Shown: positions 29,043 to 38,860 of the stretch, one piece after another
Layout: the number at the start of each line of letters is the position of its first letter
Position numbering within the stretch: position 1 is the stretch's first letter
Position numbers and translations under genes: made by a program
Assembly: GCF_014699135.1 (NCBI RefSeq)
Contig: NZ_JACOFT010000003.1
Coordinates: 124,001 to 188,000, forward strand
Reading direction: 5' to 3'
Source of the DNA: Cognatundibacterium aquatile
GTDB taxonomy: Bacteria > Pseudomonadota > Gammaproteobacteria > Burkholderiales > Burkholderiaceae_D
Length of the DNA stretch: 64,000 bases
The notes under the pieces: generated by a model
What the model was told of the DNA's origin: nothing
What the model saw: only the letters and a program-made list of their open reading frames with translations
The model's database searches: none

Positions 29043-30311
29043 ATGATGGACATCAAACATTACATGAACGATCTCGGCGCCCGCGCCCGCGCGGCATCGC
29101 GGGCGATGGCAAAAGCGGATACGGCGGCAAAAAATCTGGCGTTGAGTCTGATTGCTGCCGCGATCCGGCGCGACGCAGCTGCATTGCGCGCCGCCAACGA
29201 ACTCGATCTCGCCGCTGCCCGCGCCAATGGCATGGAAGCCGCGATGCTCGATAGGCTGACTTTGTCAGAGAAAGCGATTGCCACGATGGCAGAAGGTCTG
29301 GAGCAAATCGTCAGCCTCGCTGATCCTATCGGTGAAATATCCAACATGAAGTATCGTCCGACCGGTATACAAGTCGGGCAGATGCGTGTGCCACTCGGTG
29401 TGATCGGCATCATTTACGAAGCGCGCCCGAATGTGACCGTTGATGCGGCAGGTCTGTGCATCAAGAGCGGCAATGCGACGATACTGCGCGGCGGCTCAGA
29501 AGCCATTCACTGCAATCAGGCATTGGCAAAACTGGTGAAAGAAGGGCTGGCGGGTGCTGGTTTGCCTGCTGATGCAGTGCAGATCGTAGAAACCACTGAC
29601 CGCGCTGCGGTTGGCGAACTGATCACCATGCCGCAGTATGTTGACGTGATCGTGCCGCGTGGCGGCAAAGGTCTGATCGCCCGCCTGATGCAGGAAGCGA
29701 CCGTGCCGATGATCAAGCATCTCGATGGTATCTGCCACGTCTATATCGACGATAAAGCCGATCTGCAAAAAGCGCTGGACGTTGCATTCAATGCCAAATG
29801 CCATCGTTACGGTACTTGCAATACGATGGAAACTTTACTGGTCGCAGAAAGAATTGCAGCGCAGGTATTGCCGCCGCTGGCAAAACTGTATGAGGCCAAA
29901 CAAGTCGAATTGCGTTGCGACCCCGCAGCGACAGCGATTTTGGCGGGCTACCCTTATCTCGCGCAAGCCACCGAAGAAGACTGGAGCACAGAATATCTGG
30001 CGCCGGTGCTGGCGGTCAAAGTCGTCGCGGATATCGATGCGGCGATGACGCACATCAATGACTACTCGTCTAAGCATACCGAAGCGATCATCACCGAAGA
30101 TTACAGCCGCGCGCTGCGTTTCCTGCGTGAGGTGGATTCGGCTTCTGTGATGGTGAATGCCTCAACCCGTTTTGCGGATGGTTTTGAATACGGGCTGGGG
30201 GCTGAAATCGGCATTTCCAATGACAAGCTGCATGCGCGTGGCCCGGTCGGACTGGAAGGTTTAACGTCGTTAAAATACGTCGTGTTTGGTCACGGCGAAG
30301 TTCGTCAGTAA
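29043..30311 (+). CDS. proA: Gamma-glutamyl phosphate reductase
   Basis: Reduces gamma-glutamyl phosphate to the semialdehyde in proline synthesis. An aldehyde dehydrogenase-fold protein of 422 residues. Landmarks are [50 protein letters not shown], and the active-site Cys in [14 protein letters not shown]. The C-terminal [21 protein letters not shown] block is intact. Two adjacent ATGs (29043 and 29046) are possible starts and neither has a clear Shine-Dalgarno, because repeat copy C reaches almost to the start. proC, for the last step of the pathway, is at 51802. Confidence 0.96.
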   Translation: MMDIKHYMNDLGARARAASRAMAKADTAAKNLALSLIAAAIRRDAAALRAANELDLAAARANGMEAAMLDRLTLSEKAIATMAEGLEQIVSLADPIGEISNMKYRPTGIQVGQMRVPLGVIGIIYEARPNVTVDAAGLCIKSGNATILRGGSEAIHCNQALAKLVKEGLAGAGLPADAVQIVETTDRAAVGELITMPQYVDVIVPRGGKGLIARLMQEATVPMIKHLDGICHVYIDDKADLQKALDVAFNAKCHRYGTCNTMETLLVAERIAAQVLPPLAKLYEAKQVELRCDPAATAILAGYPYLAQATEEDWSTEYLAPVLAVKVVADIDAAMTHINDYSSKHTEAIITEDYSRALRFLREVDSASVMVNASTRFADGFEYGLGAEIGISNDKLHARGPVGLEGLTSLKYVVFGHGEVRQ

Positions 30312-30352
30312 ATTGTTGAACGTCACTTTGTAAGCTATTTTGAAAGCAAATT

Positions 30353-30775
30353 ATGCTCTGGATTAAAGCGCTGCACATTCTGTTTGTCACGTCATGGTTT
30401 GCTGGCTTGTTTTACCTGCCGCGCATACTGGTGAATCTGGCGATGGAAACCGACACCACCAGCACCGGACGCTTGTTGCTGATGGCTCGTAAGTTGTATC
30501 GCTTTTCCACGATGCTGATGGTGCCAGCGGTGTTGCTTGGTGGGTATTTGTGGCTGGGCTACGGCATCGGCAAAGGCCCCGGTAATGGCTGGTTGCATGC
30601 AAAATTATTGTGTGTGATTTTGCTGATTGGCTATCACCATGCCTGCGGCAGTTTGCTGAAAAAATTTGAAAAAGGTACGAATAAGCGCAGCCATGTCTGG
30701 TTCCGCTGGTTTAACGAAGTGCCGGTGATTTTATTGCTGATCGTCGTGATATTAGTTGTCGTCAAGCCTTTCTGA
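30353..30775 (+). CDS. hemJ: Protoporphyrinogen oxidase HemJ (CopD family)
   Basis: A 140-residue membrane protein with four predicted helices. Family landmarks are KALHILFVTSWFAGLFYLPR with His8, the RKLYRFSTM segment, and WLHAKLLCVILLIGYHH with His82 and Lys84. These match HemJ, which converts protoporphyrinogen IX to protoporphyrin IX and uses conserved His and Lys residues. CopD-like annotations are less likely given these motifs. It stands behind proA (41 bases) and ahead of a candidate terminator, distant from hemH at 15.5 kb. Confidence 0.9.
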   Translation: MLWIKALHILFVTSWFAGLFYLPRILVNLAMETDTTSTGRLLLMARKLYRFSTMLMVPAVLLGGYLWLGYGIGKGPGNGWLHAKLLCVILLIGYHHACGSLLKKFEKGTNKRSHVWFRWFNEVPVILLLIVVILVVVKPF

Positions 30776-30832
30776 TTGGCGACAAAAGGCAGTGCGTTGC
30801 TGAAGAAAAATCGCAGCGTGCTACTGTAGTGA

Positions 30833-30862
30833 GGGGGGAGCCATGCTCACCCTGTATTTTTT
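30833..30862 (+). terminator. Candidate terminator after hemJ
   Basis: A G/C stem (GGG-G-GAGC, loop CAT, GCTC-A-CCC) is followed by TGTATTTTTTG. It lies between hemJ and the methyltransferase gene and is the only terminator-like structure in that gap. Confidence 0.5.
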
Positions 30863-30888
30863 GAATTACAACGGATAAAAGGTTCCCC

Positions 30889-32091
30889 ATGACACGTCAT
30901 TCCTATTTTTGTCCATGCCCGCGCGGCATGGAAATCGCTCTCGCTGAAGAGTTGAACGAAATCGCTGCGATGGATAAAACCATGGCGGTGCATAATCAAG
31001 TGCCGGGTGGTGTGCATTGTTCCGGCAGTTTGCAGGACGGCTGGCGCATCAATTTGCATTCCCGTATTGCTTCACGCGTGCTGATGCGTATGGCGCATGC
31101 GAGTTACTCGAATGAAAACGATATTTACGATCTGGTGTTAGCGCAGGCGTGGGAAGACTGGTTCGGCTATCACCACACGATACGCGTCGACGTCACGGCA
31201 GTGAAATCACCGGTCAAGAGTCTGGAATTCATCACACTGAAAATCAAAGATGCGATTTGTGACCGTTTCCGTGATCAGTTTACCCAGCGTCCTTCGGTCG
31301 ATACGAAAACACCGGATATGCGTATCGTCGGTTTTCTCGATGCGCATAATTTCACGATTTATCTCGATACTTCTGGTGAACCTTTGTTTAAGCGCGGCTG
31401 GCGTATGGAAACCGGTGACGCACCTTTGCGTGAAAATCTGGCCGCAGGTTTGTTGCGTACGGCGGGCTGGAAACCGGGCGTGCCTTTGTTCGATCCTATG
31501 TGCGGTTCCGGCACGATACTGATTGAAGCCGCACAAATTTTGGCGGGAATTCCACCGGGATTAAAACGCGAATTTGGCTTTGAAAAATTTCATCAGTTTG
31601 ATGCTGATGCGTGGGCTGCTATCAAAGCCGCCGCGAAGCCAAATCCTTTGCCCGCTGAACCGACGATTTTCGGCAGCGATATTTCCGGCGATATGGTCGT
31701 CATGACGCGCAATAATCTGAATAAAGCGGGCATCCGTTTTGAAGTGCCGCTGAAACAGATCGAAGCGCAGGAAATCAAGGCACCGACAACGCAGCCAGGC
31801 ATATTGCTGACTAATCCACCGTATGGCGAACGTATCGGCGTGCGTGGCGACAGCTCGCTGGAAACCGACGATCTGGCAAAAGAATTTTTCAGTGCCTTCA
31901 GCACCACCTTGAAACAACGTTTTGCCGGCTGGAGCGTCTTTTTATTCACTGCCGATCTGACTGTGCCGAAGATGCTGCGTTTAAAAGAATCGCGCAAAAC
32001 TCCGTTCTTTAATGGTGCGCTGGAATGCCGCTTATTTCGCTTTGATATGGTTGCCGGTTTCAACCGTCGCGAGGAAGCCAAACCAAAATAA
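30889..32091 (+). CDS. THUMP-domain class I SAM-dependent rRNA methyltransferase (RlmL-like)
   Basis: Resembles the N-terminal (m2G2445) half of E. coli RlmL/YcbY, which methylates 23S rRNA. An N-terminal THUMP region (about residues 45-155) precedes the methyltransferase domain, with VPLFDPMCGSGTILIEAA (SAM binding) and the catalytic motif LLTNPPYGERIG. The length of 400 residues shows this is a stand-alone enzyme without the RlmK half. The SAM-binding core and NPPY motif make the class certain; the precise target base is an inference. Flanked by terminators on both sides, it is probably monocistronic. Confidence 0.88.
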   Translation: MTRHSYFCPCPRGMEIALAEELNEIAAMDKTMAVHNQVPGGVHCSGSLQDGWRINLHSRIASRVLMRMAHASYSNENDIYDLVLAQAWEDWFGYHHTIRVDVTAVKSPVKSLEFITLKIKDAICDRFRDQFTQRPSVDTKTPDMRIVGFLDAHNFTIYLDTSGEPLFKRGWRMETGDAPLRENLAAGLLRTAGWKPGVPLFDPMCGSGTILIEAAQILAGIPPGLKREFGFEKFHQFDADAWAAIKAAAKPNPLPAEPTIFGSDISGDMVVMTRNNLNKAGIRFEVPLKQIEAQEIKAPTTQPGILLTNPPYGERIGVRGDSSLETDDLAKEFFSAFSTTLKQRFAGWSVFLFTADLTVPKMLRLKESRKTPFFNGALECRLFRFDMVAGFNRREEAKPK

Positions 32092-32122
32092 CAAAGATGA
32101 AATCAAAATAATTCATCTGAAT

Positions 32123-32160
32123 AAAACAGCCGGGTCAAGCAGACCTGGCTGTTTTGCTTT
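32123..32160 (+). terminator. Rho-independent terminator after the RlmL-like gene
   Basis: Stem AAAACAGCCGGGTC pairs with GACCTGGCTGTTTT (one G-T type mismatch) around AAGCA, followed by GCTTT. Strong hairpin 32 bases beyond the stop codon. The remaining stretch to 32328 shows no gene and should hold the gabD promoter, which I could not fix. Confidence 0.8.
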
Positions 32161-32328
32161 AGGCTTTCCTTTTTATTGCGGACTTACGGCAATTTTATTG
32201 CGGCACGGGATGCCAGCTAAGGCTGACATATTTATATGATCAGAAGCGATCACCCTGCCGAGCGCGATGTCGCATAAGTCCGGTAGTTGCTATTCATTAA
32301 TCAGTCAAAACATGATGGAGACGGAGTG

Positions 32329-33810
32329 ATGTCATCAGAACAAACTGCAAAATCATTAGGCTTAAAAGACGCATCGTTGTTGCGTGACGCTGCATATATC
32401 AATGGCGCGTGGGTGCAGGCGCAAACGAAGTTTGATGTGGTGAATCCATCAACCCAGGCTGTGCTGGCGACAGTACCTAATTTAGCGGAACCAGATGCGC
32501 ATGCCGCTATTGCTGCCGCGCAGGCTGCTTTTCCGTTGTGGGCGGCGAAAACAGGAAAAGAGCGTGCCAATATCATGCGTCGCTGGTTTGATCTGATTAT
32601 CAGCCATGCCGATGATCTGGCAGCGATCATGACTGCCGAACAAGGAAAACCGCTTGCCGAGGCAAAGGGCGAAGTCATCTACGGCGCCAGTTTCGTTGAA
32701 TGGTTTGCCGAAGAGGCGAAACGTGTCGCGGGCGACGTGATGGCCTCGACCTGGAGCGATAAGCGCATGGTCGTGTTGCGGCAACCGATTGGTGTGTGTG
32801 CCGCAATCACGCCTTGGAATTTTCCTATTGCGATGATTACCCGCAAGGTCGCTCCGGCTGTGGCCGCTGGCTGTTCGATTGTCATCAAGCCAGCTGAGCA
32901 GACGCCTTTGTCGGCGCTGGCGATTGCCGAACTGGCACACCGCGCAGGTATTCCTGCCGGGATCATTAATATTATTACTGCCGATGCGGAGCAATCTATT
33001 ACTGTCGGTAAAGTTTTATGCGATAGCTCTGTCGTCCGGCATTTGTCGTTTACCGGTTCGACGCCGGTGGGCCGTATTCTGATGCGTCAGTCCGCCCCGA
33101 CGGTCAAGAAGCTGGCGTTGGAGCTGGGCGGTCATGCACCGTTTATCGTATTTGAGGATGCTGACATTGATGCTGCTGTCGAAGGCGCCTTGTTATCCAA
33201 GTTCCGCAACTCGGGCCAGACCTGTGTGTGTACCAATCGCTTTTATGCACACGCATCGGTCTACGATGAATTCGTCAGTAAATTAGCTGCCGGTGCAAAA
33301 AAAATCAGAGTCGGTGATGGTTTCGATGCCGGTGTTAATCAGGGCCCCATGATCGATGCACAAGCGGTGGCGAAAGTAGAAGAGCACGTTGCGGACGCGA
33401 TGGAGCAGGGCGCTCGCTTGCTCGCCGGTGGCAAGCCACATAGTGCCGGGGAATTATTCTATGAACCAACAGTGTTGGCGGATGTCACAGCATCCATGCT
33501 GGTGATGAATGAGGAAACCTTCGGACCGGTCGCTGCAGTAGTGAAATTCACTACTGAAGAGGAAGTCATCGCGGCTGCAAATAATACCGACTTCGGATTG
33601 GCTTCGTATTTCTATTCACGCGATATCGGCCGCGTCTGGCGCGTCGCCGAAAAGCTGGAATACGGCATGGTGGGGATTAATACAGGCTTAATTTCCAATG
33701 AGGTCGCGCCGTTTGGCGGCGTCAAGCAATCCGGACTCGGACGTGAAGGTTCCAAATACGGGATGGACGAATATCTGGAAATGAAATACCTCTGTATGGG
33801 GGGAATTTAA
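32329..33810 (+). CDS. gabD: NAD(P)-dependent succinate-semialdehyde dehydrogenase
   Basis: Oxidises succinate semialdehyde to succinate, typically in GABA degradation. An aldehyde dehydrogenase of 493 residues. Landmarks are ITPWNFPIAMITRKVAPA, SFTGSTPVGRILM, the catalytic Glu in KLALELGGHAPFIVF, and the catalytic Cys in NSGQTCVCTNRF. The GabD-like end (NTGLISNEVAPFGGVKQSG) is present. The ATG at 32329 is chosen over 32287 because two GGAG elements lie just upstream of it and the extra residues are unlike the family. No GABA transaminase gene is adjacent. Confidence 0.93.
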   Translation: MSSEQTAKSLGLKDASLLRDAAYINGAWVQAQTKFDVVNPSTQAVLATVPNLAEPDAHAAIAAAQAAFPLWAAKTGKERANIMRRWFDLIISHADDLAAIMTAEQGKPLAEAKGEVIYGASFVEWFAEEAKRVAGDVMASTWSDKRMVVLRQPIGVCAAITPWNFPIAMITRKVAPAVAAGCSIVIKPAEQTPLSALAIAELAHRAGIPAGIINIITADAEQSITVGKVLCDSSVVRHLSFTGSTPVGRILMRQSAPTVKKLALELGGHAPFIVFEDADIDAAVEGALLSKFRNSGQTCVCTNRFYAHASVYDEFVSKLAAGAKKIRVGDGFDAGVNQGPMIDAQAVAKVEEHVADAMEQGARLLAGGKPHSAGELFYEPTVLADVTASMLVMNEETFGPVAAVVKFTTEEEVIAAANNTDFGLASYFYSRDIGRVWRVAEKLEYGMVGINTGLISNEVAPFGGVKQSGLGREGSKYGMDEYLEMKYLCMGGI

Positions 33811-33835
33811 TTCTGATGTGTCTCGCATTAGCAAC

Positions 33836-33872
33836 AAAAAGGCGAAATATTTCGCCTTTTTTCTTTTTTTTT
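33836..33872 (+). terminator. Rho-independent terminator after gabD
   Basis: The 16-base perfect palindrome GGCGAAATATTTCGCC (33841-33856) is preceded by A5 and followed by a long T-rich run. It closes the gabD transcript 28 bases before the exporter gene. Confidence 0.88.
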
Positions 33873-33899
33873 GTAACAGCATTTTATTTATTTTTTTGA

Positions 33900-35150
33900 A
33901 TGATTGGGCAACAAATGCACTCCCGCCAACAGCTCAGCAATGCCGGACTTGCCACTTTATTAGCTGCACTGGCGATGTTGGGACCATTTTCCATTGATAC
34001 TTATTTACCAGCTTTCCCAAATATACAGAGCAGCCTGGCGGCAACTTCACTGGAAGTCCAGCAGACGCTCACCGCTTATATGTTGTCGTTTGCGTTTATG
34101 ACTTTATGGCATGGCGCGCTGTCGGATGCGTTCGGGCGGCGTAACGTCATTCTGGCTGCCTTAGCGATTTTTGCCGTCGCCAGTTTTGGTTGCGCGTCGG
34201 TACACAGCATTCATTACCTGTGGGGATTTCGTATTCTGCAAGGCGTTTCGGCCGGTGCCGGGATGGTGGTCGGACGGGCAATGATCCGTGATCTTTATGC
34301 CGGTGCTCCGGCGGAGCGCTTGTTGTCGATGGTGACAATGATCTTCTCGATAGCCCCTGCAATTGCGCCGATACTCGGCGGCTGGATTGTGGGCTTTATG
34401 AGCTGGCGCGCAATTTTTTTATTGCTTTTTTTGTACACAATTGCGCTATGGTTTGCCTGCTTTAAGTTCTTACCTGAATCTTTACCGAAAGATAAACGGC
34501 AGGAATTCAGTATGGAATTTCTATGGCTTAGTTACCGAAAAGTATTTAAGTCTCCTTTATTCCATCTAAAAGCCGGTACTGTTGCCTTTAATTTTGCTGG
34601 CATGTTTTTATATGTTTCTGCTGCCCCGGTGTTTATTACTCAACATCTGAAGCTTGCTGCCGATCAGTTCGGCTGGCAATTTGTTCCCTCTGTCGCTGGC
34701 ATTTTTTTAGGTGCTCTGGCGGCAAACAGATTGGCTGGCAAACTCTCTGTATGGAAGCAGGTGAGTATCGGTTTCTGCTTCCTTATCGGAGCGTCCGTTT
34801 TTAACGTGACATTTCATTTTTTCTCCTCGCCAGTGCTGCTCTGGTCGGTAACTCCGTTGTTTTTTTACACGTTTGGCATGTCACTGGTTGCACCAGGCGC
34901 GACCTTGCTGGTTCTGGACTTGTTTCCTACAATCAGAGGTATCGTTGCATCCTGCCAGTCGGCAACGTTGACTTTACTTGGGGCAGTAATTGCTGGTGTT
35001 GTCGCGCCGGCGTTAGATCATTCGGCTCTCTCGTTAGCTCTTGGTCAGCTGGTTTGTGCATTGATTGCGGCAGTGCTCTGGTACAGCGGTCGTGCCTACT
35101 GGCGGTCGAAAACGGCGCAGAAACAAAATGCATGGGAAACCGTCGGATAA
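33900..35150 (+). CDS. Bcr/CflA family drug resistance MFS transporter
   Basis: An inner-membrane proton-driven exporter of the major facilitator superfamily, 416 residues with 12 predicted helices. Family landmarks are GPFSIDTYLPAFPNI near the N-terminus, the loop GALSDAFGRRNVIL, and RILQGVSAGAGMVVGRAMIRD in helix 4-5. These identify the Bcr/CflA (bicyclomycin resistance) group; the true substrate cannot be inferred. A second in-frame ATG lies five codons in (33915) and neither has a clear ribosome site. A gap of 347 bases to the porin follows. Confidence 0.9.
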   Translation: MIGQQMHSRQQLSNAGLATLLAALAMLGPFSIDTYLPAFPNIQSSLAATSLEVQQTLTAYMLSFAFMTLWHGALSDAFGRRNVILAALAIFAVASFGCASVHSIHYLWGFRILQGVSAGAGMVVGRAMIRDLYAGAPAERLLSMVTMIFSIAPAIAPILGGWIVGFMSWRAIFLLLFLYTIALWFACFKFLPESLPKDKRQEFSMEFLWLSYRKVFKSPLFHLKAGTVAFNFAGMFLYVSAAPVFITQHLKLAADQFGWQFVPSVAGIFLGALAANRLAGKLSVWKQVSIGFCFLIGASVFNVTFHFFSSPVLLWSVTPLFFYTFGMSLVAPGATLLVLDLFPTIRGIVASCQSATLTLLGAVIAGVVAPALDHSALSLALGQLVCALIAAVLWYSGRAYWRSKTAQKQNAWETVG

Positions 35151-35497
35151 ATATGTTTTTTTCTATCTATTGAAAAATACGGGATATCCCTTATCTGACT
35201 GGTGCTGTGCAGCAAAGGTAAAAAATGCCTATAATGCGAGCCTGGACATCGCTGGCTTTGTTAAATACCTGATTAATTTTTTCAAAATTGGCTATGTCTT
35301 TATATTGCAACGCTCTGTAAGTCCTTGTTTATTAAGTAGTCTGATTTCATCAAAATGTCATTTTTCGCAGGTATCGTGACATTTGTCATTGGATCAATTA
35401 TTGGTTCAAGGCTGTAAATTGACCTGCAATTCAGTTTTTTGCCGCGTTTTGTTTGTGGTGCAGCAAAAATTTAACATTCATTTTTGGATACTAGACA
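35151..35497 (+). promoter_or_regulatory. Long A/T-rich leader region upstream of the porin
   Basis: This gene-free stretch of 347 bases should hold the porin promoter and its controls. A TATAAT hexamer (35230-35235) is a candidate -10 without a good -35. Between 35354 and 35388 lie three half-sites: AATGTCA, then TGACATT and TGTCA, of which the first and second form an inverted repeat with a 16-base spacer and the second and third a TGACA-TT-TGTCA palindrome. This looks like a binding site for a dimeric regulator. The proximity to the porin supports a role, but no regulator can be named. Confidence 0.45.
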
Positions 35498-36499
35498 ATG
35501 AAAAAATCATTCCTCGCACTTGCTCTGATGAGTGCATTCTCTGGCGCAGCTTTCGCGCAATCTTCCGTAACTATCTACGGTATTGTTGACATGGGTCTGG
35601 TTCGTGACGACAACGGCGCTGGCGCAAGAACAGCTTTGGATAGTGGTGTTCAAAACGGTTCACGTCTGGGTTTCAAAGGCGTTGAAGATCTGGGTAGCGG
35701 TCTGAAGGCAAACTTCGTTTTGGAAATGGGTTTGAAAACTGATACTGGCGCATCTGATCAAAACGGTCTGGCTTTCGGTCGTCAAGCTTATGTTGGTTTG
35801 TCCGGTGATTTCGGTTCTGTGAACCTGGGTCGTCAAAAATCTGTAACTTATGACATCGGCGATAACGTTGATCCATTCCACATCGGTCTGGCTGGCGACA
35901 TCGGTCGTTTGTTCAAAACATCGACACGTACTGACAATGCAATCACATATTCTACAAACAACCTGAGTGGTTTTGTAGGTTCTTTGCAATATGGCTTCGG
36001 TGAAGCTGCAGGCAATAACTCCGCAAATCGTAAAGTTGGCGTTTCCGGTGTTTACTCTGAAGGTCCAGTGTACGCAGCAATCGCTTATGAAAAACTGAAC
36101 GATGCAACTGGTAATGATGCAAATGCTGGTAAGAAAACATTCGTTGGTGGCACTTATGACTTCACAGTTGTAAAAGCTCACGCTGCGTACGAAACTATCA
36201 AAGGCGGCACTAACGACGAACGCGTTTGGATGATCGGTGCGACAGTACCGTTCGGTCCAGGTGCATTCCTTGCTGACTTCACGCAAGTGAAAAACAAAGC
36301 AGTTTCTAACGCTGACGGCAAACAATTCGCTATCGGTTACACATACGATTTGTCCAAGCGTACTGATGTCTACACATCGTTTGCACGCACAACTAACGAC
36401 AGCAATGCTTCTTACAACTTAGCAAATGCTGGTATGTTGAAAGCGGCGAACGGCTCTACAGACAAAATGTTCAGCGTAGGTATTCGTCACAAGTTCTAA
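35498..36499 (+). CDS. Gram-negative porin (betaproteobacterial general porin)
   Basis: A trimeric outer-membrane beta-barrel channel for small solutes. The signal peptide is MKKSFLALALMSAFSGAAFA with a predicted AQ-S cleavage. The mature part starts QSSVTIYGIVDMGLV, the classic betaproteobacterial porin start, includes SRLGFKGVEDLGSGLKANF and FGRQAYVGLSG, and ends MFSVGIRHKF with the C-terminal Phe needed for BAM recognition. The 333 residues are a little shorter than many relatives. Its codon use (GGT, AAC, CGT, GCT dominant) differs from neighbours and indicates high expression. It has its own terminator. Confidence 0.95.
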   Translation: MKKSFLALALMSAFSGAAFAQSSVTIYGIVDMGLVRDDNGAGARTALDSGVQNGSRLGFKGVEDLGSGLKANFVLEMGLKTDTGASDQNGLAFGRQAYVGLSGDFGSVNLGRQKSVTYDIGDNVDPFHIGLAGDIGRLFKTSTRTDNAITYSTNNLSGFVGSLQYGFGEAAGNNSANRKVGVSGVYSEGPVYAAIAYEKLNDATGNDANAGKKTFVGGTYDFTVVKAHAAYETIKGGTNDERVWMIGATVPFGPGAFLADFTQVKNKAVSNADGKQFAIGYTYDLSKRTDVYTSFARTTNDSNASYNLANAGMLKAANGSTDKMFSVGIRHKF

Positions 36500-36502
36500 T
36501 TG

Positions 36503-36574
36503 AATTCGGGCTTAAACCCGAATTAATTTAGAAAATTCAAAAAAGGAGTCGTCGTCAGACGACTCTTTTTTTTT
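36503..36574 (+). terminator. Double hairpin terminator after the porin
   Basis: Two stems follow the porin stop codon. AATTCGGG/CCCGAATT (36503-36524) lacks a T run. The second, GAGTCGTC/GACGACTC (36546-36565), is followed by ten T residues and is a strong rho-independent terminator. The first may stabilise the mRNA 3' end, which would suit a highly expressed gene. Confidence 0.85.
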
Positions 36575-36660
36575 ATCGAATTTGGAACCGTATATTCTCT
36601 GTCAGTGAGAGCACTGCTTTGTTACAATGTCTGCCAGTTCAAGCCAATTGGATATTAACC

Positions 36661-37095
36661 ATGAAAAAAATGTCGAAAATCCTGTCAGGAGTTCTTTCTG
36701 GCCTCTTCTTGTTGAGTTTCTCAGGAGTAGTATTGGCTCAGACGCAAAAGCCCGACCAGGCGCCACCTAAGCTGGATAAATTGGAAGACGGCGCAGCAGA
36801 TCCTTCATTATCTGTAGGCAAACCTGAACCAAAGAATAAAGTAACTGAGAAACGCAATAATGCTGGCAAAGTCACTGAAGTGCAGGTGAAGTCGGGCAAA
36901 AGTAATTACACCTTAAAAGCGGATCCTGAAGTCGGTAATGCTCCCAAAGGTACCGTTCAGGGAAATGCAAACCGGGCGCCGCAGTGGACTATTCTCGAAT
37001 TCGGCGGAAAAAAAGAAAGCAAAGAAATCGAGCAGCCGCCTGTATTGCCACCAGCTCCAGCGCAGGCCGTACCAGCCAGTGCTACAGGTAAGTAA
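36661..37095 (+). CDS. DUF2782 domain-containing secreted protein
   Basis: A small exported protein of 144 residues of unknown function. A signal peptide ([20 protein letters not shown], cleavage near VVLAQT) precedes a Pro/Lys-rich linker. The conserved core has [20 protein letters not shown] and [10 protein letters not shown], typical of DUF2782. The ATG at 36661 (MKKM) starts a clean signal peptide, so the extension to 36619 was rejected. It precedes thrB by 29 bases, as DUF2782 genes often do in pseudomonads and betaproteobacteria. Confidence 0.82.
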   Translation: MKKMSKILSGVLSGLFLLSFSGVVLAQTQKPDQAPPKLDKLEDGAADPSLSVGKPEPKNKVTEKRNNAGKVTEVQVKSGKSNYTLKADPEVGNAPKGTVQGNANRAPQWTILEFGGKKESKEIEQPPVLPPAPAQAVPASATGK

Positions 37096-37124
37096 GTTTT
37101 CTATTCTATTTTTGCGATATCACA

Positions 37125-38090
37125 ATGGCAGTTTTTACCTCAGTCACACTCGACGACCTCAGTTCCTGGATAAAACAATTCCCGTTGGGAAAAGCGCTGG
37201 CAATTAAAGGGATTGCATCTGGAATTGAAAATAGTAATTTTTTTATTACGACAGAAACCGGTGAGTATGTTCTGACGATTTTTGAAAATCTGACTTTCGA
37301 GCAATTACCGTTTTACCTGAAGTTAATGCGCCATCTCGCCGATAGGGGAGTATTGGTACCTGCACCTGTTGCGAATATCGATGGTGAGCTGGTGACAGCT
37401 TTACACGGAAAACCTGCCTCTATCGTCAGCAAGTTAGAAGGGGCATCGCAGATGCATCCTGAACCCGTGCATTGTGCCGCAGTCGGTGCGATGCTTGCGC
37501 TCATGCATCTTGCTGGAAAAGACTTTCCCTTGTATCAGGAAAATTTACGCTCTTTGAACTGGTGGCATGAAACCACGCCGAAAGTTCTTCCTTTTCTCTC
37601 TGATGAGTTGCGACATCTGTTGTGCGCCGAGGTGCATTATCAGGATGCCTTTGACAGCACGCCAATCTATCGTGCTTTGCCAAGAGGACCTGTCCATGCG
37701 GATTTGTTCCGTAATAACGTCATGTTTGACGGCGAAAAGCTGACAGGCTTTTTTGATTTTTATTTTGCGGGCTGTGATGCCTGGATTTTCGATGTTGCCG
37801 TGACCGTGAATGATTGGTGCATCGATACTGCAACCGGTGAGTTGGATGTTGCGCGGGTAAGGGCTTTGTTGAATGCTTATCATCTGGTGCGGCCGTTTAC
37901 TCCTGAAGAGTCGGTTGCCTGGAAGCCGATGTTGCGGGCAGCCGCTCTGCGTTTTTGGTTGTCCCGCTTGTATGACTACTACCAACCACGAGATGCAGAA
38001 ATGCTGACGCCGCATGATCCCGCACACTTTGAACGGATTTTACGTTTGCGCGAGTCTTTGCCTGTCCCCCCTTTAACAAGTGATTTATGA
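37125..38090 (+). CDS. thrB: Homoserine kinase (APH-fold type)
   Basis: Phosphorylates homoserine in threonine synthesis. It belongs to the aminoglycoside phosphotransferase-like ThrB class found in pseudomonads and betaproteobacteria, not the GHMP class of E. coli. The product has 321 residues. The N-terminal lobe contains [20 protein letters not shown]. The catalytic loop is [14 protein letters not shown], and the following metal-binding stretch is [13 protein letters not shown], giving the Brenner-like HxDxxxxN and D-F motifs. Its last codons overlap the start of the membrane protein gene by four bases. Confidence 0.93.
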   Translation: MAVFTSVTLDDLSSWIKQFPLGKALAIKGIASGIENSNFFITTETGEYVLTIFENLTFEQLPFYLKLMRHLADRGVLVPAPVANIDGELVTALHGKPASIVSKLEGASQMHPEPVHCAAVGAMLALMHLAGKDFPLYQENLRSLNWWHETTPKVLPFLSDELRHLLCAEVHYQDAFDSTPIYRALPRGPVHADLFRNNVMFDGEKLTGFFDFYFAGCDAWIFDVAVTVNDWCIDTATGELDVARVRALLNAYHLVRPFTPEESVAWKPMLRAAALRFWLSRLYDYYQPRDAEMLTPHDPAHFERILRLRESLPVPPLTSDL

Positions 38091-38860
38091 ATTCAGTACC
38101 AGCTTCAACGGGGTGGGTATGGGTTAAACGTGGTTTTGCCCTGTTTCGCCAGCAACCTGCAGAAATGTTGACACTCTTTTTTGCATATATGTTTTTTAAC
38201 ATGGGAATTAGCCTGGTGCCATTTATCGGCCGCTTTTTGCCTCTGGTGTTAATTCCCGTATTTGCCATGAGCTTTATGCAGGCTTGCCGTCTGATTGAGG
38301 ATGGTGTGCGGGTGAAGCCGATTGTATTGCTGGTGGGTTTTCGTTCTGAGTTCTTTTTACGTTTATTCGCTTTAGGTTGCCTGTACCTGCTGGCCATTTC
38401 CGGCGCAGCATTGATATCGCAACTTTTTGATAATGGCGCCTTATTCGAGTTTATTTCCAGTGAAAAGCCAGTTGATCCTAAGGATTTACCTCAAGGGCGT
38501 CTGTTTTTAGGAATGTTGATGGCGGTACTCGCCTTTTTGCCGGCTTTGATGGCTTTCTGGTTTGCCGGGCCGTTAATTATGTGGCGCGGGATGTCAGTAC
38601 CAAAAGCGCTGTTTTACAGTTTTTTTTCGGTAAAACGTGCCGCCAAGGCGTTTTTGATTTACGCACTTTCCTGGTTTCTCATTTCAGGATTATTGCCAGC
38701 CATTTTTGTTGAGATCTTAGCGCTGGTCACAGGCAACACCGGTTTTGTCGTGTTGTTGATGATGCCTGTTCTGGCTTTATTGACGACGATCAGGTATTGC
38801 ACGTTTTATCCGACATATCTCGATATTTTTGAGCAACCTGAAGAGCCCGTTCATCCCTGA
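38087..38860 (+). CDS. BPSS1780-family integral membrane protein
   Basis: A 257-residue polytopic membrane protein with about five or six helices, function unknown. The N-terminus [21 protein letters not shown] and the motif [13 protein letters not shown] are hallmarks of the BPSS1780 family. Hydrophobic stretches include [20 protein letters not shown] and [16 protein letters not shown]. It overlaps thrB by four bases, so it is likely coupled to it in translation. Its 3' end overlaps the convergent OsmC gene by ten bases. Confidence 0.85.
   Translation: MNSVPASTGWVWVKRGFALFRQQPAEMLTLFFAYMFFNMGISLVPFIGRFLPLVLIPVFAMSFMQACRLIEDGVRVKPIVLLVGFRSEFFLRLFALGCLYLLAISGAALISQLFDNGALFEFISSEKPVDPKDLPQGRLFLGMLMAVLAFLPALMAFWFAGPLIMWRGMSVPKALFYSFFSVKRAAKAFLIYALSWFLISGLLPAIFVEILALVTGNTGFVVLLMMPVLALLTTIRYCTFYPTYLDIFEQPEEPVHP

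Noticed and set aside
35660-36325. Antisense frame of 221 codons opposite the porin
   Set aside because: Arises from the biased codon use of the porin; the product is Cys/Thr/Phe-rich and implausible.
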